Below are positions 34,455 through 43,121 of a stretch of 64,000 nt of DNA, piece after piece; position 1 is the first letter of the stretch; the number at the start of each line of letters is the position of its first letter. The notes under the pieces are model-generated. The model was not told the origin of the DNA and did no database searches. It saw only the letters and a program-made list of their open reading frames with translations. Position numbers and translations under genes: made by a program. Source of the stretch: Sphingomonas caeni (GTDB lineage Bacteria > Pseudomonadota > Alphaproteobacteria > Sphingomonadales > Sphingomonadaceae); assembly GCF_026013415.1 (NCBI RefSeq), contig NZ_JAPDOK010000002.1:1-64000 (forward strand), written 5' to 3'.

Positions 34455-35345
34455 TTAACGCGGCCGCGTCCAGAGATTCCCGGGCCTTTCCTGTGGATAA
34501 AGCCGCTTGCGGTTCCAGGCCGGGCCCAGGCTCCGCGCGATCCAGCCGAGTTTCCCGACGATGCCGGTCGAGACGCGTTTGTCCCATGCCGCCTCTCCCC
34601 GCTCGGTCACCTTGCACGCGATATCGCCATAGATCCCCGCCGCCGCCAGTACCGCCCAGGCCGAGCGGAACCCCAGTGCCGCGGTCCCCCCGCGCCCGCT
34701 TGCCGCATAGGCCGCCGCCCGCTCCGCCAGCTTCGCCGCCGCTGCCACACGGCCCTCGGCCAGCCATTCGGGCGGCAGGTAGCAGCGTCCGGCCGCCTCA
34801 TCCTCGGCAATGTCGCGCGCGATATTGGCGAGCTGGAAGCCGATGCCGAGATCGCAGGCCCGATCGAGCACCGCCGCGTCCGTCACCCCCATCGCCACCG
34901 CCATCAGGCAGCCCACCGCCCCCGCGACATGGTAGCAATAACGGTAGAGATCGTCCTCGCTCGCCGGCCGCCACCCCTGGGCATCGAGCGCGAACCCCGC
35001 GACGACATCGCGCACCAGCCCTTCCGGCGCCCCGGTCTCGGCCAGGAAGATGCGCAGCCCGTCGAACCCTGCGTCGCCGATCCATTCGCCCGCGAGCGCC
35101 GCCTCGGTCCGCAGCCTGATCGCTTCGATCCGCGCCTCGGGATCGGCGACGGCATGGGCCCCATGCCCATGATCCTGCCCATCGGCGATATCGTCGGCGC
35201 GGCGGCACCAGGCATAGAGCAGCCACGCCCGCTCGCGCGTCCGCCGGTCGAACAGCCGGCTCGCCGCCGCGAAGCTCCGCGACCCGCGCGCGATCGATTC
35301 CCCCGCGGTCGCGACGATCGCAGCGCGGCCAGGCCGGGTCGACAT
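34455..35345 (-). CDS. crtB: Phytoene synthase
   Basis: 296 aa. Both Asp-rich prenyl-diphosphate motifs are present: YAWCRRADDIAD (near residue 46) and FQLANIARDIAED (near 172), plus the GRCYLPPEWL segment. It condenses two geranylgeranyl-diphosphate molecules to phytoene, the first committed step to carotenoids. It is on the same strand as crtY and crtI but separated from them by the LOG gene and a family A repeat of about 125 bp. Confidence 0.93.
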   Translation of the reverse strand: MSTRPGRAAIVATAGESIARGSRSFAAASRLFDRRTRERAWLLYAWCRRADDIADGQDHGHGAHAVADPEARIEAIRLRTEAALAGEWIGDAGFDGLRIFLAETGAPEGLVRDVVAGFALDAQGWRPASEDDLYRYCYHVAGAVGCLMAVAMGVTDAAVLDRACDLGIGFQLANIARDIAEDEAAGRCYLPPEWLAEGRVAAAAKLAERAAAYAASGRGGTAALGFRSAWAVLAAAGIYGDIACKVTERGEAAWDKRVSTGIVGKLGWIARSLGPAWNRKRLYPQERPGNLWTRPR

Positions 35346-35360
35346 TCAGCGAGCCAGGTT

Positions 35361-35486
35361 GATCCTCCCCCGCCAGGGGGAGGTGGCGCCGAAGGCGACG
35401 GAGGGGGCGGACACGGAACAGACGTGGCCGCCGCCCTCCCCCTCCGTCAGGCTATGCCTGCCACCTCCCCCTTGCGGGGAAGGATC
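35361..35486. repeat. Palindromic intergenic repeat, family A, copy 4
   Basis: GATCCTCCCCCGCCAGGGGG and a right arm CCCTTGCGGGGAAGGATC in inverted order, between the LOG gene and crtB. It may weaken readthrough into crtB or act on mRNA stability. Confidence 0.88.
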
Positions 35487-35512
35487 AGCTGAATGACCGT
35501 TCGGCCTGGTTC

Positions 35513-36094
35513 TCACAGATCCTCGCGCTTCATATGGATGATGGGAACGGCGGCTTCGGCATTGGCCATCCTGTCGAGCAGCCCGTCGAGCGTGTCGTCG
35601 ACCAGCAACAGCCCCTGATGCTGCGGCCGCACGAAGCCGACCGCGCCCATATGCTCCCAGAATTCGACGAGCTTGTCATAATAGCCCGCGATATTGAGCA
35701 GCCCGATCGGATCGCTGTGATAGCCGAGCTGCGCCCAGCTCAGCGCCTCCCACAGCTCGTCCATCGTCCCCGTGCCGCCCGGCAGGTTGATGAACCCGTC
35801 CGAGAGATCGACGAAGCGCGCCTTGCGCTCGTGCATCGTCTCGACGACCTCGAGGCGGGTCAGCCCGCGATGCGCCACCTCGGCATTGACGAGCGCGGTC
35901 GGGATGATCCCGATCACCTCGCCCCCGGCCGCCAGTGCGCTGTCCGCCACCGCGCCCATCAGCCCCAATTTGCCGCCACCATAGACGACACCGATCCCGC
36001 GCTTGGCGAGCCCATGCCCCACCATCCGCGCCGCCTCGATATAGACGGGGTCTGCGGGGGTCGCCGATCCGCAATAGACTGCGATACGCTTCAC
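35513..36094 (-). CDS. LOG family (TIGR00730) protein
   Basis: 193 aa, Rossmann fold. The signature PGGTGTMDELWEAL (near residue 105) and the N-terminal VYCGSATPADPVYIEAAR are typical of cytokinin riboside 5'-monophosphate phosphoribohydrolases, also called lysine decarboxylase-like. It hydrolyses nucleoside 5'-monophosphates. The GTG start overlaps the crtI stop (GTGA), so it is expressed with the carotenoid genes although no pathway link is known. Confidence 0.9.
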   Translation of the reverse strand: MKRIAVYCGSATPADPVYIEAARMVGHGLAKRGIGVVYGGGKLGLMGAVADSALAAGGEVIGIIPTALVNAEVAHRGLTRLEVVETMHERKARFVDLSDGFINLPGGTGTMDELWEALSWAQLGYHSDPIGLLNIAGYYDKLVEFWEHMGAVGFVRPQHQGLLLVDDTLDGLLDRMANAEAAVPIIHMKREDL

Positions 36095-37581
36095 TTATGT
36101 TCTCCGATCATCAGCGCCGCCGTTGCCCGGGCGCTGCCCAGCACGCCCGGGATTCCGGCGCCCGGATGCGTCCCCGCGCCGACGAAGTACAGGTTCGATA
36201 TGTCGTCGTCGCGATTATGCGTGCGGAACCACGCGCTCTGGCTCAGCAGCGGTTCGAGGCTGAACCCGCTCCCCAGATGCGCGTTGAGATCGGCCGCGAA
36301 ATCGGGCGGGGCATAGCTGAATTGGGTGACGATCCGCGCGTCGAGATCGGGGATCAGCCGCCGCTTCACCTCGGCCAGCATCCGCGCTTCGAGCACCGGC
36401 CCCACCTCGCCCCAGTCCGCCGGGAACTTGCCCAGATGCGGCACCGGCGCGAGCGCGTAGAAGGTCGAATGCCCTTCCGGCGCCATGCGTGGATCGGTCG
36501 CGCTGGGATGATGGAGATAGAGCGAGAAATCCTCGGGCAACACGCCATGCGTGTAGATATCGTCGAGCAGCCCGCGATAGCGCGGCCCGAACAGGATATT
36601 GTGGTGCGGGATTTCGGGGAAGCTCCCCTTCACCCCGAAATGCACGAGGAACAGCGAGGGCGAGAAGCGCTTGCGCACCAGCCGCGCCGCGGTCCGCTGT
36701 GCGCTGCGCGAGCCCTTGAGCAGGTCGCGATAGCTATGGACCACATCGGCATTGCTCGCGACCATCTCCGCCGCCAGCTCGGCCCCGCTGCGGGTGCGCA
36801 CCCCCGTCGCCCGGTCGCCCAGCGTATCGATCGCGGCGACCGGATCGCCGAGCCGCATCACTCCGCCCAGCCGCTCGAACAGGGCGACCATGCCCGCGAC
36901 GAGCCGGTTGGTCCCGCCCTCGGCCCACCAGACGCCGCCATCGCGCTCGAGCTTGTGGATCAGCGCATAGATGGCGCTGGCGGTCATCGGATTGCCCCCG
37001 ACGAGCAGGGTGTGGAAGCTCAAAGCCTGGCGCAGCTTCTCGTTCTTCACATAGTCGCTGACGATCGAATAGACCGACCGCCACGCCTGATGCTTCACCA
37101 GCGACGGCGCCGCGCGCACCATCGACATGAAGTCGAGAAACGCGACATGGCCGAGCCTCAGATACCCCGCCTCATAGACCCCCGCCGAATAGGCGAGGAA
37201 GCGCCGATAGCCCTCGATATCCTCCGGGCTGAGCCGCGCCAGCTCGGCGCGCAGCTGCCGGTCGTCGTTGGAATAGTCGAACCGCGTCCCATCGGGCCAG
37301 CTCAGCCGGTAGAAAGGCGAGACGGGGACGAGCTTCACATCCTCGCTGATATCGCGGCCCGAAAGCCGCCACAGCTCGCGCAGGGCATCGGGCGCAGTGA
37401 TCACGGTGGGGCCCGCGTCGAAGGTGAAGGTGCCGGCTTCGGTTGGCTTCTCCCAGAAATAAGCCCGCCCGCCCGGGCGGTCGCGCGCCTCCACGACGGT
37501 GGTGTCCACCCCCGCCGATTGCAGCCGGATCGCGAGCGCCAGCCCGCCAATCCCTGCGCCAATGACGACCGCGCGCCTCAT
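36091..37581 (-). CDS. crtI: Phytoene desaturase
   Basis: 496 aa from ATG 37581; the longer open frame upstream is a shadow of crtY. An N-terminal FAD-binding motif (VVIGAGIGGLALAIRLQSAG) is followed by PGGRAYFWE and DAGPTVITAPDAL. The C-terminal signature is NLYFVGAGTHPGAGIPGVLG. It introduces double bonds into phytoene to give lycopene. ATG overlaps the crtY stop by ATGA, so crtY, crtI and the LOG gene form one coupled operon. Confidence 0.95.
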   Translation of the reverse strand: MRRAVVIGAGIGGLALAIRLQSAGVDTTVVEARDRPGGRAYFWEKPTEAGTFTFDAGPTVITAPDALRELWRLSGRDISEDVKLVPVSPFYRLSWPDGTRFDYSNDDRQLRAELARLSPEDIEGYRRFLAYSAGVYEAGYLRLGHVAFLDFMSMVRAAPSLVKHQAWRSVYSIVSDYVKNEKLRQALSFHTLLVGGNPMTASAIYALIHKLERDGGVWWAEGGTNRLVAGMVALFERLGGVMRLGDPVAAIDTLGDRATGVRTRSGAELAAEMVASNADVVHSYRDLLKGSRSAQRTAARLVRKRFSPSLFLVHFGVKGSFPEIPHHNILFGPRYRGLLDDIYTHGVLPEDFSLYLHHPSATDPRMAPEGHSTFYALAPVPHLGKFPADWGEVGPVLEARMLAEVKRRLIPDLDARIVTQFSYAPPDFAADLNAHLGSGFSLEPLLSQSAWFRTHNRDDDISNLYFVGAGTHPGAGIPGVLGSARATAALMIGEHK

Positions 37582-38741
37582 CTCTTCTTTCCCATGACCG
37601 CCGACATCGCGCGCTTGACCGGCACCGGCGGCTTGCCGGCGAGGATGCGCGCGCGATCGACCATAGACGATTGCCCCGCATAGAAGCGCGCGATCAGCCC
37701 CGCGTCCAGCCGGTAGAAGCGTTCGAGGATGCGATAGCGCTCGCCCGGCTCGGCCGCGCGGAACAGCATTGCCGCGAGCATCCGGTAATAGCCGCGCCGC
37801 TTCCACTGCTTGCGCGCGAAGCCGTGGAGCAGCTCGTGCAGCGCCGCCCCGCCCAGATCGCTCGCCCGGGCCACCAGCGCCGCCGCCTTGACCGCATCGG
37901 GCAGCGCATAGCTGGTCAGCGGGTGGAACATGCCCGCCCGCGCGCCCGCCTTGGCGACCTTGCTGCCCCCCGACACCCAATAGCCCTCGAAATCGCCCCC
38001 CATCACCACCGGCAGCGATCCACCCTCCTCGCGCGTCACCCGCTCGACCTGCCAGCCGCGCGCCGCGACCCATGCGTCGATCCGCGCCGCCGAGGCGTCG
38101 ATGTCGAAATCGGGCGTGTCGCTGTAATAGGTATCCTCGACGAAGGCCCGCGTCGCCGCGAAGGGCAGGGCATAGAGGAACCGGTACCCGTCGATCTGCT
38201 CGACCGTCGCGTCCATGATCATCGGATTGGCCAGGTCGTGCGCATCGCCCAGCGCCATCTCGCGGCCATAGAATTTCTGCCAGCCCAGATCGAGCAGCCC
38301 CAGCTCGCCCGGTCCCCGGCAATCGATCACGCCCTTGGCCTCGATCCGGTCGCCATCCGCGAGCACCACCGCGGTGCTGCTCGCCGCCAGGACCTTGCGC
38401 CGCATCATGAGCGCATCCTCGGCCAACGTCTCGCGCACCACCCGGCCGAACCGCTCGGATTCGATCGTGTAATAGGGCAGCCGGATCGTTCGCCGGTGGG
38501 CCGGGAAGGCGACGTCGTAGCGGCTCCAGCCGTACGAGATGAGCGGCGCCACCAGCCAGCGGTCGGCGGCGGCGACATCGGTCGCGAAGAAGGACCAGAG
38601 ATGGTTCCCCCCGATCCGCTTGCTGCCCTCGATCAGCCTTACCGCGCATCCGGGCCGCTTCTTCGCCAGCGCCAGCGCGATCAGCCCGCCCGCAAGTCCC
38701 CCGCCTACGATTGCGACGTCGCAGTGGTGGGTGGTCGGCAT
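37578..38741 (-). CDS. crtY: Lycopene beta-cyclase
   Basis: 387 aa from ATG 38741 (MPTTHHCDVAIVGGGLAGGL). The upstream frame is only repeat. The FAD/NAD motif is VGGGLAGGLIALALA. Cyclase signatures are GGNHLWSFFATDV, GVIDCRGPGE and YRFLYALPFAATRAFVEDTY. It converts lycopene to beta-carotene. It is the first gene of the crtY-crtI-LOG operon; a family A repeat lies directly upstream. Confidence 0.95.
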   Translation of the reverse strand: MPTTHHCDVAIVGGGLAGGLIALALAKKRPGCAVRLIEGSKRIGGNHLWSFFATDVAAADRWLVAPLISYGWSRYDVAFPAHRRTIRLPYYTIESERFGRVVRETLAEDALMMRRKVLAASSTAVVLADGDRIEAKGVIDCRGPGELGLLDLGWQKFYGREMALGDAHDLANPMIMDATVEQIDGYRFLYALPFAATRAFVEDTYYSDTPDFDIDASAARIDAWVAARGWQVERVTREEGGSLPVVMGGDFEGYWVSGGSKVAKAGARAGMFHPLTSYALPDAVKAAALVARASDLGGAALHELLHGFARKQWKRRGYYRMLAAMLFRAAEPGERYRILERFYRLDAGLIARFYAGQSSMVDRARILAGKPPVPVKRAMSAVMGKKR

Positions 38742-38789
38742 GGCTTCGCCTAGCGCACGCCGCGCGCCTTGTGAATCCCACCACGCCAG

Positions 38790-38916
38790 TCCTCCCCCGG
38801 AGGGGGAGGGGGACCATCCGCAGGATGGTGGAGGGGTAGTCGCCACGAACGGTATCGCCTGCGGACAATACCCCTCCGTCAGCTACGCTGCCACCTCCCC
38901 CTCCGGGGGAGGATTT
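38790..38916. repeat. Palindromic intergenic repeat, family A, copy 5
   Basis: TCCTCCCCCGGAGGGGGAGG and its inverse (CACCTCCCCCTCCGGGGGAG) flank about 80 bp. It lies between the GST terminator and the crtY start, inside the probable crtY promoter region. Confidence 0.88.
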
Positions 38917-38924
38917 ACCGTCAG

Positions 38925-38960
38925 AAAAAATGCCCGCCCTCGCCGGAGCGAGAGCGGGCA
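38925..38960 (-). terminator. Intrinsic terminator of the GST gene
   Basis: On the minus strand TGCCCGC..GCGGGCA with an inner CTCGC/GCGAG stem is followed by TTTTTT. It is 40 bp after the GST stop. Confidence 0.88.
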
Positions 38961-38999
38961 GTGGATGGGAGCCGCCGTGATGCGAGCGAGCTCCGGAGA

Positions 39000-39614
39000 T
39001 CAGGCCGCCTGGAGCAGCGGATATTCCTCGGCCATCGCCCGCGCGATCGAGGGCCGCGCGCGCAGCCGGGCGCGATAGGCCTTGAGCACCGGCCAGTCGG
39101 CCAGCGCGATCCCGGCATGTTCGCACCAGTTGAGGATGACGAGCAGATAGGCGTCGGCCACGGTGAAGCCGCCCTCGAGATAGTCGCGGGTCGCGAGATG
39201 GCTCGACAGATGATCGAACGGCTTGCCCACCCGCGCCGTCGCCGCCGCGCGCTCCTCGGGTCCGGCGCTGCGCCCCAAAAGCGGCGTGAACACGCCCTTG
39301 TGCAGCTCGGTCGAGACGAAGTTCAGCCACGCCAGCATCCGGTAATGCGCATCCGAAAAGGCCGGCGGGGCGAGCACGCCTTCGGGCGCCAGCTCGGCGA
39401 TATAGCTGAGCACAGCGGGCCCCTCGCTCAGCACGAAGCCGCCGCGCGTCTCGATCGCGGGAACATAGCCCATCGGGCTCACCGCGGTGAAATCGCGCCC
39501 GTCGGGCAGCGGCCGCCCGGGCTCGACCCGGACATAATCCGCGTCCAATTCACCCTCCTCGATCGCGATCCGCGCCGCCAGCGAGCAGGCAAAGGGCCGG
39601 AAATAGAGCTTCAT
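39000..39614 (-). CDS. Glutathione S-transferase
   Basis: 204 aa from ATG 39614, preceded by GGAGG. The N-terminal thioredoxin-like domain begins MKLYFRPFACSLAARIAIEE, with Cys10 and Ser11 as in beta-class bacterial enzymes. VPAIETRGGFVLSEGPAVLS is the glutathione site. The C-terminal helical domain carries FTVADAYLLVILNW. It conjugates glutathione to electrophiles, in the cytoplasm. It is divergent from a TetR regulator that probably controls it. Confidence 0.9.
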   Translation of the reverse strand: MKLYFRPFACSLAARIAIEEGELDADYVRVEPGRPLPDGRDFTAVSPMGYVPAIETRGGFVLSEGPAVLSYIAELAPEGVLAPPAFSDAHYRMLAWLNFVSTELHKGVFTPLLGRSAGPEERAAATARVGKPFDHLSSHLATRDYLEGGFTVADAYLLVILNWCEHAGIALADWPVLKAYRARLRARPSIARAMAEEYPLLQAA

Positions 39615-39686
39615 CACGGCGCCTCCTTCTTCTGGCCCTTGATTTCTATACCATCTCGCATACAAATAGGGCAGTCAAGGATTTAA
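39615..39686. promoter_or_regulatory. Divergent promoter region between GST and tetR
   Basis: This region is AT-rich compared with its surroundings. For tetR, TTGATT (39639-39644) and TACAAA (39661-39666) are spaced by 16 bp. ATTTCTATACC (39642-39652) recurs inverted with one mismatch as GGTACAGAAAT at 39696-39706, at the start of tetR. CCTTGA and TCAAGG form another spaced inverted pair (39637-39642 and 39675-39680). These are candidate operators; none is a textbook palindrome. Confidence 0.4.
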
Positions 39687-40316
39687 ATGCAAACCGGTAC
39701 AGAAATAGCACGACCGAGAGGACGCCCGCCCGGCTTCGACCGCGACGTGGTCCTGCGCGCCGCGCTCCAGCGCTTCCGCACCTATGGCTTCGCCGCCACC
39801 TCGCTCGACGAACTCGCCGACGCGACCGGGCTCGCCCGCCCCAGCCTCTATGCCGCGTTCGGCGACAAGCGCTCGCTCTACCTCGCCGCGCTCGCCCGCA
39901 CCCATGACTGGCTGACCGAAAGCTTCCGCCAGCTGCGCGAGGCCGACCGGCCGATGCCCAGGATGCTCCGCGCGGTCTTCCGCGCCGGGATCGATACCTA
40001 TCTCACCGGCGAGGTCGGCCCCTCGGGCTGCATCGCGGTCAACACCGCCGCGACCGAGGCGGTGACCGATCCCGATATCCGCGCCGCGCTCGCCCGCATC
40101 CTCGAGCTCGAGGACCGCGAGATCGAGGCCGCGCTGCGCCAGGCCGGCAGCCCCACCCCGCGCGCCCACGCCAATGTCGTGACCGCCGTCCTCCACTCGC
40201 TCAGCGTGCGGGCGCGCGCCGGCGAATCCCGCGAAGCCCTTGAACGCATCGCCCAGGACTGCACCGACCTGATCGTCGCCGCCTCCGCAGTCGACAGCCC
40301 GCCGCCACCCGCCTAA
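39687..40316 (+). CDS. TetR family transcriptional regulator
   Basis: 209 aa. The N-terminal HTH is typical (LRAALQRFRTYGFAATSLDELADATGLARPSLYAAFGDK), preceded by a basic arm RPRGRPPGF. The C-terminal ligand domain has the TetR_C form with GPSGCIAVNTAATEA. It probably represses itself and the divergent GST gene until an electrophile or drug binds. Confidence 0.9.
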   Translation: MQTGTEIARPRGRPPGFDRDVVLRAALQRFRTYGFAATSLDELADATGLARPSLYAAFGDKRSLYLAALARTHDWLTESFRQLREADRPMPRMLRAVFRAGIDTYLTGEVGPSGCIAVNTAATEAVTDPDIRAALARILELEDREIEAALRQAGSPTPRAHANVVTAVLHSLSVRARAGESREALERIAQDCTDLIVAASAVDSPPPPA

Positions 40317-40341
40317 CCTCTCGCACAGGCGAAGAGGGAGG

Positions 40342-42162
40342 ATGCAGGTGAAAAGACGCACATTGCTCAAGGGGATGTCCGCGCTCGCCGCCGCCCCGCT
40401 CGCCGGACCCGCCTTCGCCGCCGCCAAGCCCCGCGCCCCGATCGACGAATGCGCGCATGGCGACGTCACCCTGCTCGACGGCCTCGCCCGCACCCAGGCC
40501 GACCGGACCCTCGCCGCCCTGATCGCGATGGACGAGGACATGCTGCTCCGCCCCTTCCGCGAGGCGGCGGGCATGCCCGTCGGCCCCGCCCATTTCGGCG
40601 GCTGGTACGATCGCGCGGCGGAGTTCGACCCGCCGCGCAACATGACCGGCTTCATCCCCGGCCACAGCTTCGGCCAATATGTCTCGGCGCTCGCGCGCGG
40701 CTATGCCGTCTCGGGCAACGCCGAGGCAAAGGCGAAGATCGACCGCCTCCTCGCCGGCTTCGCCCCCACCATCACCCCCGATTTCTACAAGGGCTATCCG
40801 CTCCCCGCCTATACCTATGACAAGCATGTCGTCGGCCTGATCGATGCCCACACCTATGCCGGCAACCGCCAGGCCAGGGCGTTGCTCGCCCGCGCCACCG
40901 ATGCCGTCCTCCCCTGGCTCCCTGGCCGCGCGATCGACCGCAGGGTCGCCGAGAAGGGCCACTATGCCAATGCCGCGTTCGGCTGGGACGAGACCTACAC
41001 GCTCCCCGAAAACCTCTATCTCGCCGCCGAGCGCATGGGCGGTGACCGCTACGCCAAAATGGCGCGCGCCTATCTGCTCGACGGCACCTATTTCGCCCTG
41101 CTCGCGGCTGGAAAGAACGACCTGCCGCACCGTCACGCCTATAGCCATGTCAACGCGCTCGCCTCGGCGGCAAAGGCCTGGCTGGCCGATGGCAATCCGA
41201 TGCACCGCGACGCCGCGCGCAACGGGCTCGGCTTCGTCATCGACCAGAGCTATGCGACCGGCGGCTGGGGCCCCAATGAAGGCTTTGTCGAGCCCGGCAC
41301 CGGCGCGCTTGGCGAGCTGCTGGCAAAGGGCCAGGCCAGCTTCGAGGCGCCCTGCGGCACCTATGGTCACTTCAAGGTCGCGCGCTATCTGATGCGCATC
41401 ACCGGCGACAGCCGCTGGGGCGACTCGATGGAGCGGCTCTTCTACAATTCGGCGCTCGGCCTGCTTCCGCTCCAGAGCGATGGCCGCGCCTTCTACTATG
41501 CCGAATATGCCGATGGCAGGACCAAGGATTATTATCCCGCGCGCTGCCCCTGCTGCTCGGGCACGATCGGTCAATTGACCGCCGATTACGGGATCAACGC
41601 CTATCTGCGCGACGAAACCGGCCTCTACGTCAATCTCTACACCAATTCGCGCGCGGTCTGGCGCCGCCGGGGCGAACCCGTGCTGACGCTCGATCAGCGC
41701 CCCGATTATCCGCTGACCGGCGATATCGCGATGGCGGTCAGTGCACCGAGGCCGGTCAGGATGGCGCTCCGCCTCCGCATCCCCGCCTGGGCCGGGCCTG
41801 CAACGCGAGTCGCGGTCAATGGCGGCCCGCCCCAGCCGGTGACGCCCGGCCGCTTCGCCACGATCGACCGCGTCTGGAAGGATGGCGACGGCATCGCCCT
41901 CTTCATCGATCGCCCGCTCCGCCTCGAACCCGTCGATGCCCAGCATCCGAACCGTGTCGCCTTGGTCCACGGGCCCCTCGCGCTGTTCGCGATCGGCAGC
42001 GACATCCCCTCCTTCACCCGCGCGGAATTGCTCTCGACTCGCCAGGCGCCCAACCCCGCCGACCTCGTCTGGACCCTCGAAACCGGCGGCCGCCGCCAGA
42101 CCTTTCTCCCGTGGTTCGGCATCCAGGACGAGAAGACGCGGCTCTATCAGGCGGTGGTGTGA
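40342..42162 (+). CDS. Tat-exported GH127-like glycoside hydrolase (DUF1680)
   Basis: 606 aa. A twin-arginine signal (KRRTLLKGMSALAAAPLAGP, cleaved near AFA) directs folded export. The (alpha/alpha)6 barrel has the features of beta-L-arabinofuranosidases. These are FEAPCGTYGHFKVARYLM (Glu and Cys ligands) and CPCCSGTIGQLTADYG, which supplies the Cys pair of the zinc-thiolate site. A C-terminal beta domain follows (LRIPAWAGPATRVAVNGGPP). It probably releases arabinose-type or related furanosyl residues in the periplasm. No transporter or arabinose gene lies adjacent. Confidence 0.82.
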   Translation: MQVKRRTLLKGMSALAAAPLAGPAFAAAKPRAPIDECAHGDVTLLDGLARTQADRTLAALIAMDEDMLLRPFREAAGMPVGPAHFGGWYDRAAEFDPPRNMTGFIPGHSFGQYVSALARGYAVSGNAEAKAKIDRLLAGFAPTITPDFYKGYPLPAYTYDKHVVGLIDAHTYAGNRQARALLARATDAVLPWLPGRAIDRRVAEKGHYANAAFGWDETYTLPENLYLAAERMGGDRYAKMARAYLLDGTYFALLAAGKNDLPHRHAYSHVNALASAAKAWLADGNPMHRDAARNGLGFVIDQSYATGGWGPNEGFVEPGTGALGELLAKGQASFEAPCGTYGHFKVARYLMRITGDSRWGDSMERLFYNSALGLLPLQSDGRAFYYAEYADGRTKDYYPARCPCCSGTIGQLTADYGINAYLRDETGLYVNLYTNSRAVWRRRGEPVLTLDQRPDYPLTGDIAMAVSAPRPVRMALRLRIPAWAGPATRVAVNGGPPQPVTPGRFATIDRVWKDGDGIALFIDRPLRLEPVDAQHPNRVALVHGPLALFAIGSDIPSFTRAELLSTRQAPNPADLVWTLETGGRRQTFLPWFGIQDEKTRLYQAVV

Positions 42163-42182
42163 CGCGTCGGTATCGGCCCGTC

Positions 42183-42342
42183 TATTCCTCCCTCGCTGCG
42201 CAGACAGCGGGGGAGGTGGCACGCGAAGCGTGACGGAGGGGGCTTCACACATATCAGCACGCTATGACGCGAGCGGTGAAACCCCCTCCACCACCGCTTC
42301 GCGGCGGTCCCCCTCCCCCGCAGGTGCCCTGCGAGGGAGGAA
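42183..42342. repeat. Palindromic intergenic repeat, family A, copy 6
   Basis: TATTCCTCCCTCGCTGCGCA and a right arm ending GTGCCCTGCGAGGGAGGAAT, about 160 bp. The right arm's GAGGGAGGAA directly precedes the start of the hydroxylase gene. Confidence 0.88.
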
Positions 42343-43050
42343 TTGAGCGCCCTCCTCCTCTCCGCCCTCGCGATGATTCTCATCGTCGCCATCCGCTACC
42401 TCGTCACCGGCGGCGCCTTCGCCCTCGCCACCCGCCTCCGCCACCCCGGCCTCTACGCCGGCCTCACCCCGCAGATCCGCCGCGAGATCGGCTGGAGCCT
42501 CGCCTCCGCCGCCATCTACGGCATCCCCGCGGGGCTGGTCGCCTGGGGATGGGCGAACCATGGCTGGACCCAAATCTACACCGATCCCGCCGCGTACCCC
42601 CTCTGGTATCTCCCCCTCTCGGTCCTCCTCTATTTCCTCGCGCACGATGCCTGGTTCTACTGGACCCACCGCCTCCTCCACCGCCCGGCGCTGTTCCGCC
42701 TCGCCCATGCCGTCCACCATGCCAGCCGCCCGCCCACCGTCTGGGCGGCGATGAGCTTTCACCCGCTCGAAGCCGTCACCGGCGCGATCGTCATCCCCGG
42801 CCTCGTCTTCCTGATCCCGATCCACCCCGCCGCACTGGGCATCGTCCTCGCGGTCATGACGCTGATGGGCGTCACCAACCATATGGGCTGGGAGCTCTTC
42901 CCCCGCGCGCTGGCCCAGGGCCGCTGGCTGATCACCGCCAGCCACCACCAGCGCCACCACGAGCGCTACGCCTGCAATTACGGCCTCTATTTCCGCTTCT
43001 GGGACCGGCTCTGCGGCACCGATGGCGGCGCCGCCGACCTGCGCCGCTGA
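42343..43050 (+). CDS. Sterol desaturase / fatty acid hydroxylase family protein
   Basis: 235 aa from TTG 42343, only 2 bases after the repeat's GGGAGG. ATG 42373 has no ribosome-binding site but starts just before the first membrane helix. The three di-iron His motifs are HDAWFYWTHRLLHR, HAVHHASRPP and HHQRHHERYACNYG. Four or five membrane helices surround them. It hydroxylates or desaturates a lipid. CrtG, the carotenoid 2,2'-hydroxylase of Sphingomonas, belongs to this superfamily and the crt genes are about 4 kb away. That assignment is only a possibility. Confidence 0.85.
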   Translation: MSALLLSALAMILIVAIRYLVTGGAFALATRLRHPGLYAGLTPQIRREIGWSLASAAIYGIPAGLVAWGWANHGWTQIYTDPAAYPLWYLPLSVLLYFLAHDAWFYWTHRLLHRPALFRLAHAVHHASRPPTVWAAMSFHPLEAVTGAIVIPGLVFLIPIHPAALGIVLAVMTLMGVTNHMGWELFPRALAQGRWLITASHHQRHHERYACNYGLYFRFWDRLCGTDGGAADLRR

Positions 43051-43121
43051 GGCTTGCCGCTCGAATCGGGAGCGAATAACGCCAAGGAGCGTTTCGAATA
43101 CGCAATGTCCGGAGCTTGCCT

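Noticed and set aside
36091-39330. A single 1079-codon minus-strand frame apparently joining a GST-region shadow, crtY region and crtI
   Set aside because: crtI and crtY overlap in different frames with proper ATGA junctions. The long frame only reads through because stops are rare at this GC.
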